DNA of 64,000 nt from NCBI GenBank assembly GCA_947561395.2, contig OX387187.1, forward strand, positions 6,826,976 to 6,890,975. The letters run 5' to 3'. Positions 1 to 11,030 of this stretch are shown here, in pieces. Numbering within the stretch: position 1 is the stretch's first letter; each line of letters begins with the position of its first letter. A program made the translations under genes and the position numbers. Under the pieces are notes generated by a model. The model saw only the letters and a list, made by a program, of their open reading frames with translations, did no database searches and was not told the DNA's origin. Source of the DNA: Buxus sempervirens (lineage: Eukaryota > Streptophyta > Magnoliopsida > Buxales > Buxaceae).

Positions 1-610
1 AATTTCTTTTTGCTTTTGCTTATTGAAGCAAAATCATGCTTTTCTAAGCAATAAGTATGTTTAGTTGGTGCTTGATTTTGCTTTTCATGATGAAGCAAAG
101 AGAAATCTAATTGTTTTCGGTTATTTTGAAAGAAAAAAAAATGTCCTTTTTTCCTTTAATTACGAGGAATTGGGTAAATGATTTAAAATAATTCAAATTC
201 AGCCACTTAATTCTTAATAATAAAATAAACAGTGATATATATCTATGCTATGTATAACACGAGGCACACCTTTGGGAATCGCGTCAAGCACATGACCCGG
301 CTAGTTTAAAATATATAAAGATGAGTGTCTTTTTAATATTTGCAAAGAGTTTCTTCCCCAATTACCCTTCCTTGCAAATAATCATCAATGGTTTAGATTC
401 TTTAGAACCACCGTTAATACTTTTTCTAGTTGATTTAATATTTAAATTTATACTCTAGAGGACTTTTATCCTCGGTTTTTAGATTGCCGGTAAAACTTTT
501 TCTAATTTTATGTACTGGTAGCAGATTGTGAGGTTTATGTTGTGAATCGTGTAACGTGAATATAAAATTAGAGAAGAAGAACAACAACAAGGATATAGAA
601 ATTTAAATAT
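1..610. other. AT-rich intergenic sequence
   Basis: No supportable gene. The sequence is AT-rich, and the only open frames are short and without recognisable motifs. It ends at the CACTA terminus at 611. Confidence 0.6.
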
Positions 611-944
611 CACTACAAAAAAACAGGTTTTTACCGGCGGTAGGGTACCGCCGGTAAACATACAATTACCGCCGGTAATACCATTACCGGCGGTAAGGCC
701 TCCCGTCGCAAAAAATGCTGACGGTAAAGGTTTTAGCGGCGGTAATTTCCTTACCGCCGCTATTTCTAAGCCATTACCGGCGGAATAATACCGCCGGTAA
801 ACAAAATATAAAAAATAAAAAAAAACAATATAATGGTTTTTAGCGGCGGTAATAATGGTTTTTAGCGGCGGTAAATTACCGCCGCTAAAAACATATTAAA
901 AAAATAAAAAAAATTTCTGCTGCCATTCGGCAGCAGAGATTTTT

Positions 945-976
<32 letters not shown>

Positions 977-2139
977 GGAGATAGGGAAAGAGAGAGTTTG
1001 AGAAAGAGAGATAGAGATAGAGAGAGAAAGAGAGAAGGAGATAGGGATAGAGAGAGTTTGAGAAAGAGAGAGAGAAAGAGAGATAGAGAGAGAGTGAAAC
1101 CTTTGAAGAAACCTGTAGAGAGAGAAATACTAGGATGTTAGTGAGAGAATAATTTTATAAAAGAGAAAAGAAAATATAAATAATAAATAAAAAGAAAAAT
1201 ACATACCTGTAGAGAGAGAGAGACAAGAAAAAAAAGACAAGAAGAAAAAGTTAAGGTGAAGAAGAAGAGGTTCGGGTCGTATATATAGAAGGGACTTTTA
1301 GCGGCGGTAACTGGTTACCGCCGCTAAAAGTCGAATAAAATTTCAAATTTGGCGCTTTAACGTTTAGCGGCGGTAGTTACCGCCGCTAAAAGTTAAACGA
1401 AATTCATTTGATTTAGAATGCGGGAAAAATTCCCGCTTTTGCTTTTACTGGCGGTAATAAATTCCCGCCCCTAAAAAGTCTCCCAATAGTTCCAGCTGCA
1501 TTTTATAAAAAAATGAATTAACTTATTTACCGGCGGTTAACCGCCGGTAAAACATGTTTTATTTCGTTTTTACCGGCGGTTGTAAAAACCGCCGGTAAAA
1601 AAGTTACATTTTTTTTCTAGAAAACACATTTTTTTACGGCGGCAATACCTTACGGCCCCTAAAAGTCCATTTTTAGCGGCGGTAATCTAATTCCCGCCGC
1701 TAAAAGTAATTTTTGTTTTTAATAAATGTCTTTTAGGGGCGGTAACTTGTTTACAGCCCCTAAAAGTCCTCTTTTCGCGGCGGGAATTTGATTACCGCCG
1801 CTAAAAGTAATTTTTGTTTTTTTAAGAAATGGCTTTTAGGGGCGGTCAACAATTTACCGCCCCAAAAAGCCCTCTTTTAGGGGCGGGAATCCGATTACCG
1901 CCGCTAAAAGTCTTCGCGGGAACTTCCCGCCAACTTGTTGCCGGCGGTAGTTATGTTACCGCCGGCAAACTTAATATAGCGGCGGTAACTACCGCCGCTA
2001 AAAGCTATTTCGCGCTCAAAAAATTCGCGCCATAGAATTTTCGCGGGAAAAAAATGGTAAATTAATTTGGTTATGTTAGCGGCGGGAATTTGGTTACCGC
2101 CGCTAAAAAGCGTCGCTAATTCTCCTCATTTTTGTAGTG
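611..2139. mobile_element. Non-autonomous CACTA (En/Spm-type) transposon
   Basis: The left end reads CACTACAAAAAAA and the right end TTTTTGTAGTG, the terminal inverted repeat typical of the CACTA superfamily. The interior holds about 35 copies of a 10-bp GC-rich motif in both orientations (forms of GCGGCGGTAA, CCGGCGGTAA and GGGGCGGTAA), matching the subterminal repeats that CACTA transposases bind. There is no transposase frame, so the element must be mobilised in trans. Both flanks read ATAT, but the exact 3-bp duplication expected for CACTA is not clean (TAT on the left, ATA on the right), probably blurred by the AT context. A GA-rich microsatellite lies inside at about 950-1090. The 68-codon open frame at 1829 is a by-product of the repeats. 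Confidence 0.85.
940..1125. repeat. GA-rich microsatellite inside the CACTA element
   Basis: Imperfect (GA)n interrupted by AAAG, GGAGATAGG and TAGA steps. It contains a duplicated block of roughly 70 bp (near 965-1020 and 1030-1090). Confidence 0.8.
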
Positions 2140-2215
2140 ATATTGGTTCGGCAATGTGTCTACATCCACTATGTATGGTAAACTTCCACTAAAAAAAATT
2201 TAATATATATATATC

Positions 2216-4023
2216 TGTGAGACAAGGGAAAAAATCAAATCTAATGATTTCCTCAATCATCACACGGGATTATATTAAACAAAGAGTCGCCACCATTCAA
2301 TTTAGGTGTGAATGGACACCAAAATATTAAATAAGCACAAAAGGCAATTTTAGGGCAAAATATCCCTCCTAAAAAAAACAACCAGAGATGGGTAAGGGGA
2401 TTAAGTTATGAACAGGGGAAGGTGTTAGGCACCCCTATTCATCCACACAAGATGGTTGCCAGGTATTGTTCATGTTTAAAATAAAGGAAAAAGCTTACTA
2501 TAAAAATCACACAAAATCACAAAAAAAAGGCAAAAATATATGGTTTTTTCATATGAATAGTCTGATTGATCCAGAACTTTCAAATATGATCATACCATTC
2601 CTAGGGTTTCATGATCAAAACAAAATTGAGATAAAATCAAATAAATCAATTTAAAGTGAAAAATCCAAAAATCTGGCTTCAAGTCAAAATTCTAGAAATC
2701 TGGAAAAATATGATTTTTATAAAATATTTCAAAATTGAACTTGAATAGTCCAGGACATAGATAAAGCCCAAATTTCACATTAAATCAGAAAATAAAAACC
2801 AAAAATACCCACGTTGATGAAGAACACCAAAAGGGGAGAACTGAGACCGTAGGGTCTTCTCTCAATAATGAAAAACAATTTAAAAACCACATCATGAAAG
2901 CTTAGAAGTTATTTTCAGGCTTTTATATCCAGATCTATCATATTGATCATGATAAATCCCAGATCTTAGCCTAAAACCACAAAATCACAAAAAACAGTGT
3001 TGTAGGTGCAAAAGTGGCAAAAATCCAAATTTTGGAAAAAAGTGGGGATCTCATGCTATAAACATCATAGATTCATGTAATTCATTCAGATATATCATAA
3101 AAAGCATTAAAACATGATCAGGATATTTAAAACAGCCACATCTCACAGATTTGAGCACATGGGGGTCTACCCTACGGATCCACCTGGTCCCTTTTCCCCT
3201 AGTTCTCTCTTCACGTTTTACGGCTAGAGAGACTCTTGAGGTACTTGGAGATAGGTTTGGTTACACAAACACAATCACAGGCTTTATTCTATAAAAAACA
3301 GATATGGGGTTCTATTCTAGGGATCCACCTGTTCCCCTTTCCCCTAGTTCTCTCTTCACGTTTTACGTCTAGAGAGACCCTTGAGGTACTTAGAGACAAG
3401 TTTAGGAATACAAAACAGATATGGCCTTATTCTACAGCAATAGAGATGATCCTATTACATCTAGAATTGAAGACAGAAAATAAAAAGGGATAGGGGACTT
3501 ACCTGGATTGAGCAGGCAGAGCAGCAGGGATTCCTTCTCTTCTCTTGGAGCTTTTGATTCTTCAAAATTTCGTGGTCTTTAGCTTGAGGAGAGGCCCTCT
3601 ATTTATAGGCAAACACAGGGGTATGGTTGGTCCAGAAGGTTTGGCAAGATAGAGTTTCAGTTTGAGTTAAATACAAGATCATGCCAATCTTTTATCCACA
3701 AGGATAAATGAGATAATTCGAATGGATAAATAAGAGAATTCGCTTATCCAAGAGAGATATTTGGGTGCAGATAAGGCTCAAAAATCAAAAAGGTAAAATT
3801 CGCACAAAGACCCCCGTGCCCGTATATATATTACGGTCGCGCCCTGCCCGTATTATTAATACGGGCACGCCGTGACCGTATATCAACTGCAGATATGACC
3901 AGTCCGTAAACAAAATACGGTCATGACCAGTTTGGTCAGATTTTACACTTTTTTGACCTGTTTCAAATCCCAATTAATATTTTCAATTATTTTCTCATTT
4001 TAGTGCAATTTGGGGTGTCTACA
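2216..4023 (-). repeat. 3' LTR of the Gag-only element
   Basis: 1808 bp, nearly identical to 12236-14043. In minus orientation it carries TATAAATA (3600-3607), the CAG|GTAAGT donor (3503/3502), a tandem duplication of about 130 bp (about 3165-3425) and a palindromic cluster in U3 (3817-3925). The 85-codon open frame at 3236 is repeated in the other LTR and is not a supportable gene. Confidence 0.92.
3165..3425. repeat. Tandem duplication inside the LTR
   Basis: Two imperfect copies of about 130 bp follow each other. Each holds GGATCCACCTG, a CCCCTAGTTCTCTCTTCACG block, TAGAGAGAC and a TTGAGGTACTT block. The same pair occurs in the other LTR (about 13185-13445) and, diverged and in the opposite orientation, in the solo LTR (about 15900-16195). 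The duplication therefore predates the split of these copies. Confidence 0.8.
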
Positions 4024-4040
4024 GCTGCCCCCTCTTTGCT
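4024..4040 (-). promoter_or_regulatory. Polypurine tract of the Gag-only element
   Basis: Read on the minus strand the sequence is AGCAAAGAGGGGGCAGC, directly abutting the LTR start TGTAGACA. A purine-rich tract in this place primes plus-strand synthesis in LTR elements, and this fixes the orientation of the element. Confidence 0.75.
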
Positions 4041-7000
4041 GGTGATTGGAACCAATTACCAGCAGAGAGTAAAAAGACCCACCAATTGCACTTTTTGAGA
4101 TCTTTGTCTAACTAATTGTACTTTGCAAGGATCAAATGGATGATTTTATAAAAAAAAAGAATTGATTGTGGAAGATTTGCTAAGAAGTCCCTCAGCTTAA
4201 GGGCCAAATCCTCCTCTCTCCTCTCACTGAGCTCTCGTGGCTATGAAGTGAGATTTGAGAAAAAAAATTTTAAACAAAAGTGGGTAAGGTGGCAATCCTT
4301 GCAACTTACAACTAATATAAACATTGATCTCCTGAAAAGTGTGGAGAAAATGATGAAAAAGACAATTTTTCTGGGTGGCCTGCAGTTGTAGCACAATGAA
4401 CAGACACAACTCAAAATTACACATTTGAAAAACATCTCATTAATTGAACTTGCTTTGGTCAAACAAAGAAATGATAAAAACATGGATTCGAAGATAGCCA
4501 ATGAAACCCCTGCTTGAAGTCTGATGGAGTGGCGTCTCTTCCTTATCTCAGATTTCTTTGAGCTCTCGTGGCTATGAAAAGAAATCTGAGACAAGCAAAT
4601 TTTGAAAAGAATGTGGATTTAAAATTGACCACTGCAAACTCAATTGATTTTGATGTTTTTCACTTTTTGAATTTTCCTGATTGATTTTCTTATTTGATAT
4701 ACCTGGGTGTCATTTGATGCCCGAACCTATGCTTGAATATTTTGCAACTTGCTTTTGCTTCTTTATCTTCTTGCTTTCTCAATAACGATGTATGTGCCCT
4801 TACTGCCCATAACCTGTCTTCATGCTTTTTAATTGCCCAAGTGAATGCCCTCATCTTGATTGATGGATCATGATCTGTTGATCTAATCTCATGCCCTTTA
4901 CAACCTATGATCTGTCTTTCATGCCTTCTTACTGCCCCAGTAAAATCCTTCTTCATGATTGAAGAATTGGGAACCCTTGTTTAATGAAGAAAACATGCCA
5001 TTGCTTCGAAGCCTTTTTTTTCTTTCAAATTCGAAGACTAAAGCTTGATTGCTTCTTCCAGATGTCGGAATTCATTCCAATGAAAACCCAGAAGGAAAGA
5101 CACTGAACATGCCCCAGTCTTGATTGTTTGAAGAAGTATTTGCCCCTCAGTAGAGATGATTATCTTTTTTCCTTTTTCTCTTTTTTTTTCTTTTTTTTCT
5201 TTTTTTTTAACCTTTGCCAAAAAGAAACCCTAATAGAAGAATGCAAATGCAAACATAAGAAAATATGTTTTATACTAGTGGCCTCAGAATTCTCTAATGC
5301 TTGCAAAACCAATGTTTTATGAAAAGATATAGATTCTCATCATAGGCCAAAGTATAGTTTTTTTTTTTTTTTTAAAGCTGATCCAAAACACTTAATCACA
5401 TATAATTAAAGGAATTAAAATCAGGTTGAATAATGAGAAGATTATTTCAGAAAATGCAGAAAGACCAAAATAAGCCTTTGGAACCTTTAGAATCACTCCC
5501 ATGACCATCGGCTTGTCAATTGATGCTCCAGATATGACAACTCTTTCAATCTGACTATTTTGCCCCAGTCTAGAAAGACATTTTCCTTCATCCAATTGAA
5601 GAGCAATTGTTTCTCCATTGCATCCATGATATGAGAATTTATGACTTCAACTTCAGCAATAATTTCCTAATGGCAATTTTGATGGCCATCAACTTGTTCA
5701 TAAATGATTCATATCATAGTTATGATTATGTTGCTTCAGTCTTGAAAAGAGAATTTTCCTCAATCACTTGAAGAGTGTATGTATCTCAAAATAACCACTA
5801 ACATAAAGATTTCACTTGGATCTATGCCAATTCTGGACTTTCCTCTCTGACGATTTCCTTCTTGTAGATGGCTGATTATTTGCCATGTAGCGCCCTTCCG
5901 AGTTTTCACTACATTTTCTCCATTTTTTCCTTTTCCTTTTTTTTTTTTTTTTTTTTATCCTTCATCGCCAGCAACTATGTAGTCAAAACTGCCTTAATTC
6001 AAAATATCTTAATCAAAGAGGACTTATGAATGGGATGAAACGAAGGCTTGGTGTTAGTTTAGAAAGAAAAGGAATAAAAGGCTCAAATACCCTATAATCA
6101 AATGGGTTAACTGAAATTGTAATTTTTAAGGCATTTTTTCCTTTGGAATGAATACAAAATTGCCCCCAGTAATGAAGTTCTTCCCTTAATTTGATTTCTT
6201 CATTTGAAACTTATTCTCCAGTATTGAACTTCTTTTTTCCATTTTTTTCTTCACAATTTTGAAGACATTCTCTAAATATCCCATAGCATTTGATGAACTC
6301 TTTTTCTTCTTTCTTCCTTTTTCTTTTTCCCTTTTTTTTTTTCATTTCTTTGCCCCTTTTTCTGAAAACATATTCAAAATCCCTTTTGAACTTCAATAAT
6401 TGTCCTTTCATTCCTTTTTTTTTTATGCCTTAATAAATTTGCCCCAGTGTGGGGTTACAATTCTCAGTTTAGGTTACTTGGAAAAATGTATCAAGCTCAA
6501 AGGGTCTAACTAGGGATTTCAAAATTTTTGGGGATATAAGAAAGAAAGGCCTCTTATCATTTTAAGAAAAATTTGAATTTTAGACTTGGTAGAGTTGCAC
6601 TACATGACTGGCTCAGGATTTTTTCTTCTTTCTTTTTTTTTCTTCTTAATCACCTTCTGTCAACATGAAAGCATTTTCAAATAGAACCTCTGTTATGAAC
6701 AAGCTCTTCACCTTTTGATCAATCTTTTGAATTTGGATTCTTCCCATCAAATGATGCCCAATTCTATTTCCAACGAAAATGTCAAATCTTCTCCCATATT
6801 TTCAAGTGCAAAGCCCTAAATTTTCTTCAAACAATATTATCAACTTCCCTTTGAACGAATCAGCAAGTGGTGCGATTTTTTCTGTATTCTAATGAAGGAA
6901 CTTCAAATTTTCTTCTATCTTTTCTGTTGAAGACTGTGGGTCATCTTTGGTTCCAAAGACCATAAAATTGGTCACTTCATAATTCTGCAGAATATTCTTC

Positions 7001-7276
7001 TCATGACATTTAAAAGATTTGAATTTTCATATAAAATATCTTTTTCTTCGATTTTGGTCTCAAAATTGAGCCCAATGTCGAAGTCATATTCAACTCAATG
7101 AAATTCAATAAGAGATATGATTCATAAGTAAAAGGACCTTGCTGAAAAAACTTTTTTTTTTCTTTTCTAGAAAAATGTTAAAGGGAAAAATCTTTTTTTT
7201 TTTTTTGAAGAGCCTTTATTAAAATCACTTCCTGAGAACAAGGCTCCTTAGGATCCTCAGGAAATGTGCATTCTTC
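4041..7276 (-). other. Non-coding 3' region of the Gag-only element
   Basis: About 3.2 kb downstream of gag with pyrimidine-rich tracts and no pol motif in any frame. Local duplications are visible. GAGCTCTCGTGGCTATGAA occurs near 4229 and again near 4559. The segment around 4790-4860 is repeated loosely at 4885-4955, which gives the 88-codon minus open frame there its internal repeat. I see no recognisable gene fragment. Confidence 0.6.
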
Positions 7277-8962
7277 TTATGGAAGTTTCTTTTGAAAGAA
7301 CATGGGAGTTCGAAAACTGCCCCTGTTCTTAAAGGCAAAAGTTGACTTTTCTCCCTTTTTCAGATAATTTCTTTCTCTTGCTGAGTGAGGCAAGCCTTCC
7401 TGCTCATAACCAGGAGCATTTCTTTCAAGATAAACCATGACTGTTGGACCAATAGGAACGATAAGCTGAGAAGGGTCAAATCTTCTTTCTCCAGAGAAAA
7501 TTGCCCCTATTGCATTTGAGCTGCCTGCCCCATTGTTATCGGTATGTGGGATGGGTGTAACTGAATTGAATGATAAAGAGTTATTATCCAGCAAATCCTG
7601 AATTGCATGCTTTAGGGCCAAGCAACAATCTGTGGTATGCCCTGGACTACTCATATGATACTCACAAATTGCAGATGAATCATAACCCTTCCCTTTGCTT
7701 GCATGAGGATTTGGCAACCTCAAAGTCACATAACCCTTCTGAAGTAAGGTAGGCAAAAGTTCAGATGGTCTCATAGGCAGTTTGGAAAATTCCCTTCTCT
7801 TCCTTACTTCTGTTTCCTCCTTCACAGGCTGTGCAAAAGGGACATTAATTTGGATAGGCAGCAAAGGAACTTGATGGGTTGGCTTGATAGGAGGTGGATA
7901 GGTATTGATTTGAAAGGGTTCCCTAGGAAGTTGCAGCATATTCACTTCTGCTTCTCTCATTTCTTCATTCTTTCTTCTTCCATTACCATTCTCCTTTTTC
8001 TGTGTAGAGAAAGTGGTGGAAGCTTCCTGGTTCAACACTGCAGAGTAATCAGCTATTTTCCCAGACTTGATCCCATCTTCAATTCTGTCTGCCACTTGCA
8101 CTAGGGTAGTAAAGTTGGTGGTAGTTTGACCCACCAAGTGACTATAAAATGGTTGCCCCAATGTCATGATGAAAGTTGAAATCATTTCTGGTTCTTCCAC
8201 AGGTGGCTTAACTTGTGCAGCCAACTCCCTCCACCTTTTAGCATATTGCCTTATGGTCTCATCATTTCTCTTTGTCATCCTCATCATGTCATACCTATCT
8301 GGTATAATCTCAGAGTTGAACCTGTATTGTGCCAAAAAGGAATCTGCTAAATCCTTCCACCTTCTTATTTTCCCATGATCCAAAGTGGTAAACCACTTCA
8401 AAGCAGCTCCAGTTAAACTCCTCTGGAAGAGTTGAATTAGTATGCCGTCATCCCGGCCAAACTGGCATAAAGCCCCGCAGTATAACTTCAAATGGCTCAT
8501 TGGGCAGCCAGTGCCATCATATTTATCGAAATCTGGGCATTTAAACTTGGCCGGTAGACATACATCGGGGTATAGGCACAGATCTTCAAAATTAGTGCCC
8601 CCAAAGTTATTCACCCCTTTTACCTCCCTTAGTTCATCTTGAATCATCTCCAGTCTGTGCATGAATTTCTTTTCCATTTCTTCCCTCATCCTTTCTTTTT
8701 CCTTCTCTTTCTCAAACTCAACCGTCTCCCCCCTGATCAGTATAGGTTCCGGGGTGGGTTCAGGAATAGGTTGAACTGGAGGTGGAATATTGATTTGAGG
8801 TGGAGGTGCTTTGTTGGAAGTGGAGGCTTGGTTCTGGGCTTGGACTTGTTCGGCCTGCACTGATAGTATGTTCTCTAGCATTCGGGCTAGTCCTGCCACT
8901 TGCTCCTAAAGCAAGACAATATCTGGGTGAGGAGCATCAGCTTCAGTCTCAATGGGATTCAT
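7277..8962 (-). pseudogene. Gag protein of the Gag-only retrotransposon (one in-frame stop)
   Basis: Gag packages retrotransposon RNA into cytoplasmic particles. The most likely start is the ATG at 8962-8960. An in-frame TAG at 8906-8908 (about codon 19) then breaks the frame, which runs on for 540 codons from 8899 to the stop at 7277. The stop could be a CAG-to-TAG transition. The centre holds a retrotransposon-gag core with LKWFTTLDHG, RFNSEIIPDRYD and RQYAKRWRELA. Toward the C-terminus CEYHMSSPGHTTDC forms a Cys-His-His-Cys finger-like motif followed by LKHAIQDLLD, a layout also present in the Tat element of this window. A Pro-rich stretch and a Glu/Lys-rich helix precede the core. No protease follows. 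The GTG at 8899 is only the first codon after the TAG. Confidence 0.8.
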
Positions 8963-9189
8963 AGCGCAAGCACTTGATCTGGTTACAGGAGCTATGATTG
9001 CAAGTGTATTGGTACCTGGAAATAAAGGAAAGAAATATCAGTGCCAATTTAATCTCATTCACATACCTACGTATGCCTATGTGCAAGCTGGGTGAACACG
9101 AGTTTGGATTTGTTTCTTTATTTGCTTCTTCTTTTTTTTTAGAATTGTTGGAATATTCTAGGGCTTCCAACGGGTCCCACAAAAAGAGA

Positions 9190-10745
9190 AAAGGATATGA
9201 AATTCAAAGGCTTTCAGAGGCATAAAGAAATTTTTGGAAAAAGTCTGAAATTCAAAGGCTTTCAGAGGCCCAAAGAAATTTTTGGAAAAAGTCTGAAATT
9301 CAAAGGCTTTCAGAGGCCCAGGGATATTTTTGAAAAAAGTCTGAAATTCAAAGGCTTTCAGAGGCCCAAAGATATTTTTGAAAATAGTCTGAAATTCAAA
9401 GGCTCTCAGAGGCCCAAAGGATATGTGTCTATAATTCAGAGGCTTATAGATGGCCCAAAGAATGTGTGTCTATAATTCAGAGGCTTATAGATGGCCCAAA
9501 GAAATGATTGTCTAAAATTCAGAGGCTTTTAGACGGCCCAAAAATGATTTGTCTAAAATTCAGAGGCTTTTAGATGGCCCAAAGAAATGATTGTCTAAAA
9601 TTCAGAGGCTTTTAGACGGCCCAAAGGATATGTGTCTATAATTCAGAGGCTTATAGACGGCCCAAAGAAAAGGTTTGTCTAAAATTCAGAGGCTTTTAGA
9701 CGGCCCAAAGAAAAGGTTTGTCTAAAATTCAGAGGCTTTTAGACGGCCCAAAAAGGATATGTGTCTATAATTCAGAGGCTTATAGACGGCCCAAAAAGGA
9801 GAAAGATCTGAAATTCAAAGGCTTTTAGAGGCCCAAAGGAAAAAGATCTGAAATTCAAAGGCTTTCAGAGGCCCAAAGGAAAAAGATATGAAATTCAAAG
9901 GCTTTCAGAGGCCCAGGGATTTTTGAAAAAGGTCTGAAATTCAAAGGCTTTCAGAGGCCCAAGGAGTTTTTTGAAAAAAAAAATCTGAAATTCAAAGGCT
10001 TTCAGAAGCCCCAGGAGTTTTGAAAAAGTCTAAAATTCAAAGGCTTTCAGAAGCCTAGAGGGATTTTTGAGAAAAAGTCTGAAATTCCAAGGCTTTGAGA
10101 GGCCCGAGGGTTTTTGATAAAAGTCTGAAATTCAAAGGCTTTCAGAGGCCCAAAGAGTTTTTGAGAAAAGAATCTGAAATTCAAAGGCTTTCAGAGGCCC
10201 AAAGATCTGAAATTCAAAGGCTTTCAGAGGCCCAAAAGATCTGAAATTTAAAGGCTTTCAGAGGCCCAAGAGAAAAAGGTCTGAAATTCAAAGGCTTTCA
10301 GAGGCCCAAAAGAGAAAGGTCTGAAATGCAAAGGCTTTCAGAGGCCCAAAAGTTCTGAAATTCAAAGGCTTTCAGAGGCCCAAAAGAAAAAGGTCTGAAA
10401 TTCAAAGGCTTTCAGAGGCCCAAAAGATCTGAAATTCAAAGGCTTTCAGAAGCCCCAGGATTTTTTGAAAAATCTGAAATTCAAAGGCTTTCAGAGGCCC
10501 GAGGATTTTTTTTTGAAAAATCTGAAATTCAAAGGCTTTCAGAGGCCCAGGAGTTTTTTGAGAAAAAAAAAAGTCTGAAATTCAAAGGCTTTCAGAGGCC
10601 TAAGGATTTTTTTTTTTGAAAAATCTGAAATTCAAAGGCTTTCAGAGGCCCAGGATTTTTGAAAAATCTGAAATTCAAAGGCTTTCAGAAGCCCAAGAGT
10701 TTTGAAAAAGTATGAAATTCAAAGGCTTTCAGAAGCCCAAGGAAC
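9190..10745 (-). repeat. Array of about 36 hairpin repeat units in the leader
   Basis: Units of about 33-50 bp share the core TCTGAAATTCAAAGGC plus TTTCAGAGGCCCA, separated by variable A/G-rich linkers. Each core is an inverted repeat with a 7-8 bp stem and a loop of about 9 nt. Three stem types occur: TCTGAAA/TTTCAGA (ends of the array), TCTATAA/TTATAGA (about 9427, 9466, 9632, 9763) and TCTAAAA/TTTTAGA (about 9508, 9550, 9592, 9678, 9720). Both arms differ together, so pairing is preserved. In the middle block the stem gains a G-C pair (GTC/GAC). The array lies between the primer-binding site and gag and has no coding sense. Confidence 0.9.
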
Positions 10746-10885
10746 CTTTCTCTCACATTTTTTTTTTCAATTATTTTGTTTTTTTTTTTGAAGCATTTTA
10801 TTCAAAATTGTTTCCATTTATCATTATTTAAAGGTTAAAGGAAGATTTTAGTGGGAAACACTGATTAAAGTTGAATATTCCGAGA

Positions 10886-11030
10886 AAACCGTATACACAG
10901 TACGGTCCAGCCCTGCCCGTATTCAAATTACGAGCAAGCCGTGACCGTATGGAAAACACGGGCGAGCCTAGCCCGTATAACCAATACGGGCAAGCCCAGC
11001 CCGTGTACTAAGTGCGGTTTTACGGAACTC
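10886..11030 (-). repeat. Palindromic GCCCGTAT/ATACGGGC cluster in the leader
   Basis: Several short inverted repeats, for example GCCCGTAT-n5-ATACGGGC at about 10970-10990, with further CCGTAT and ACGGTC words. The same type of cluster occurs in U3 of both LTRs (3817-3925 and 13837-13945), including GCCCGTATTATTAATACGGG. The solo LTR has a decayed version (about 15424-15530). Confidence 0.7.

Noticed and set aside
8897-8899. GTG as the gag start
   Set aside because: It is simply the first usable codon after an in-frame TAG. The ATG at 8962 in the same frame is the likelier original start.
9197-9475. 92-codon plus-strand frame with KFKGFQR repeats
   Set aside because: It is a translation of the hairpin array itself, antisense to gag, and breaks as soon as the unit length changes.
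9190-10745. CRISPR-like look of the array (partly palindromic repeats with short spacers)
   Set aside because: It lies inside a plant LTR retrotransposon. The linkers are low-complexity A/G runs of variable length and no cas genes exist, so it is a retrotransposon leader repeat.
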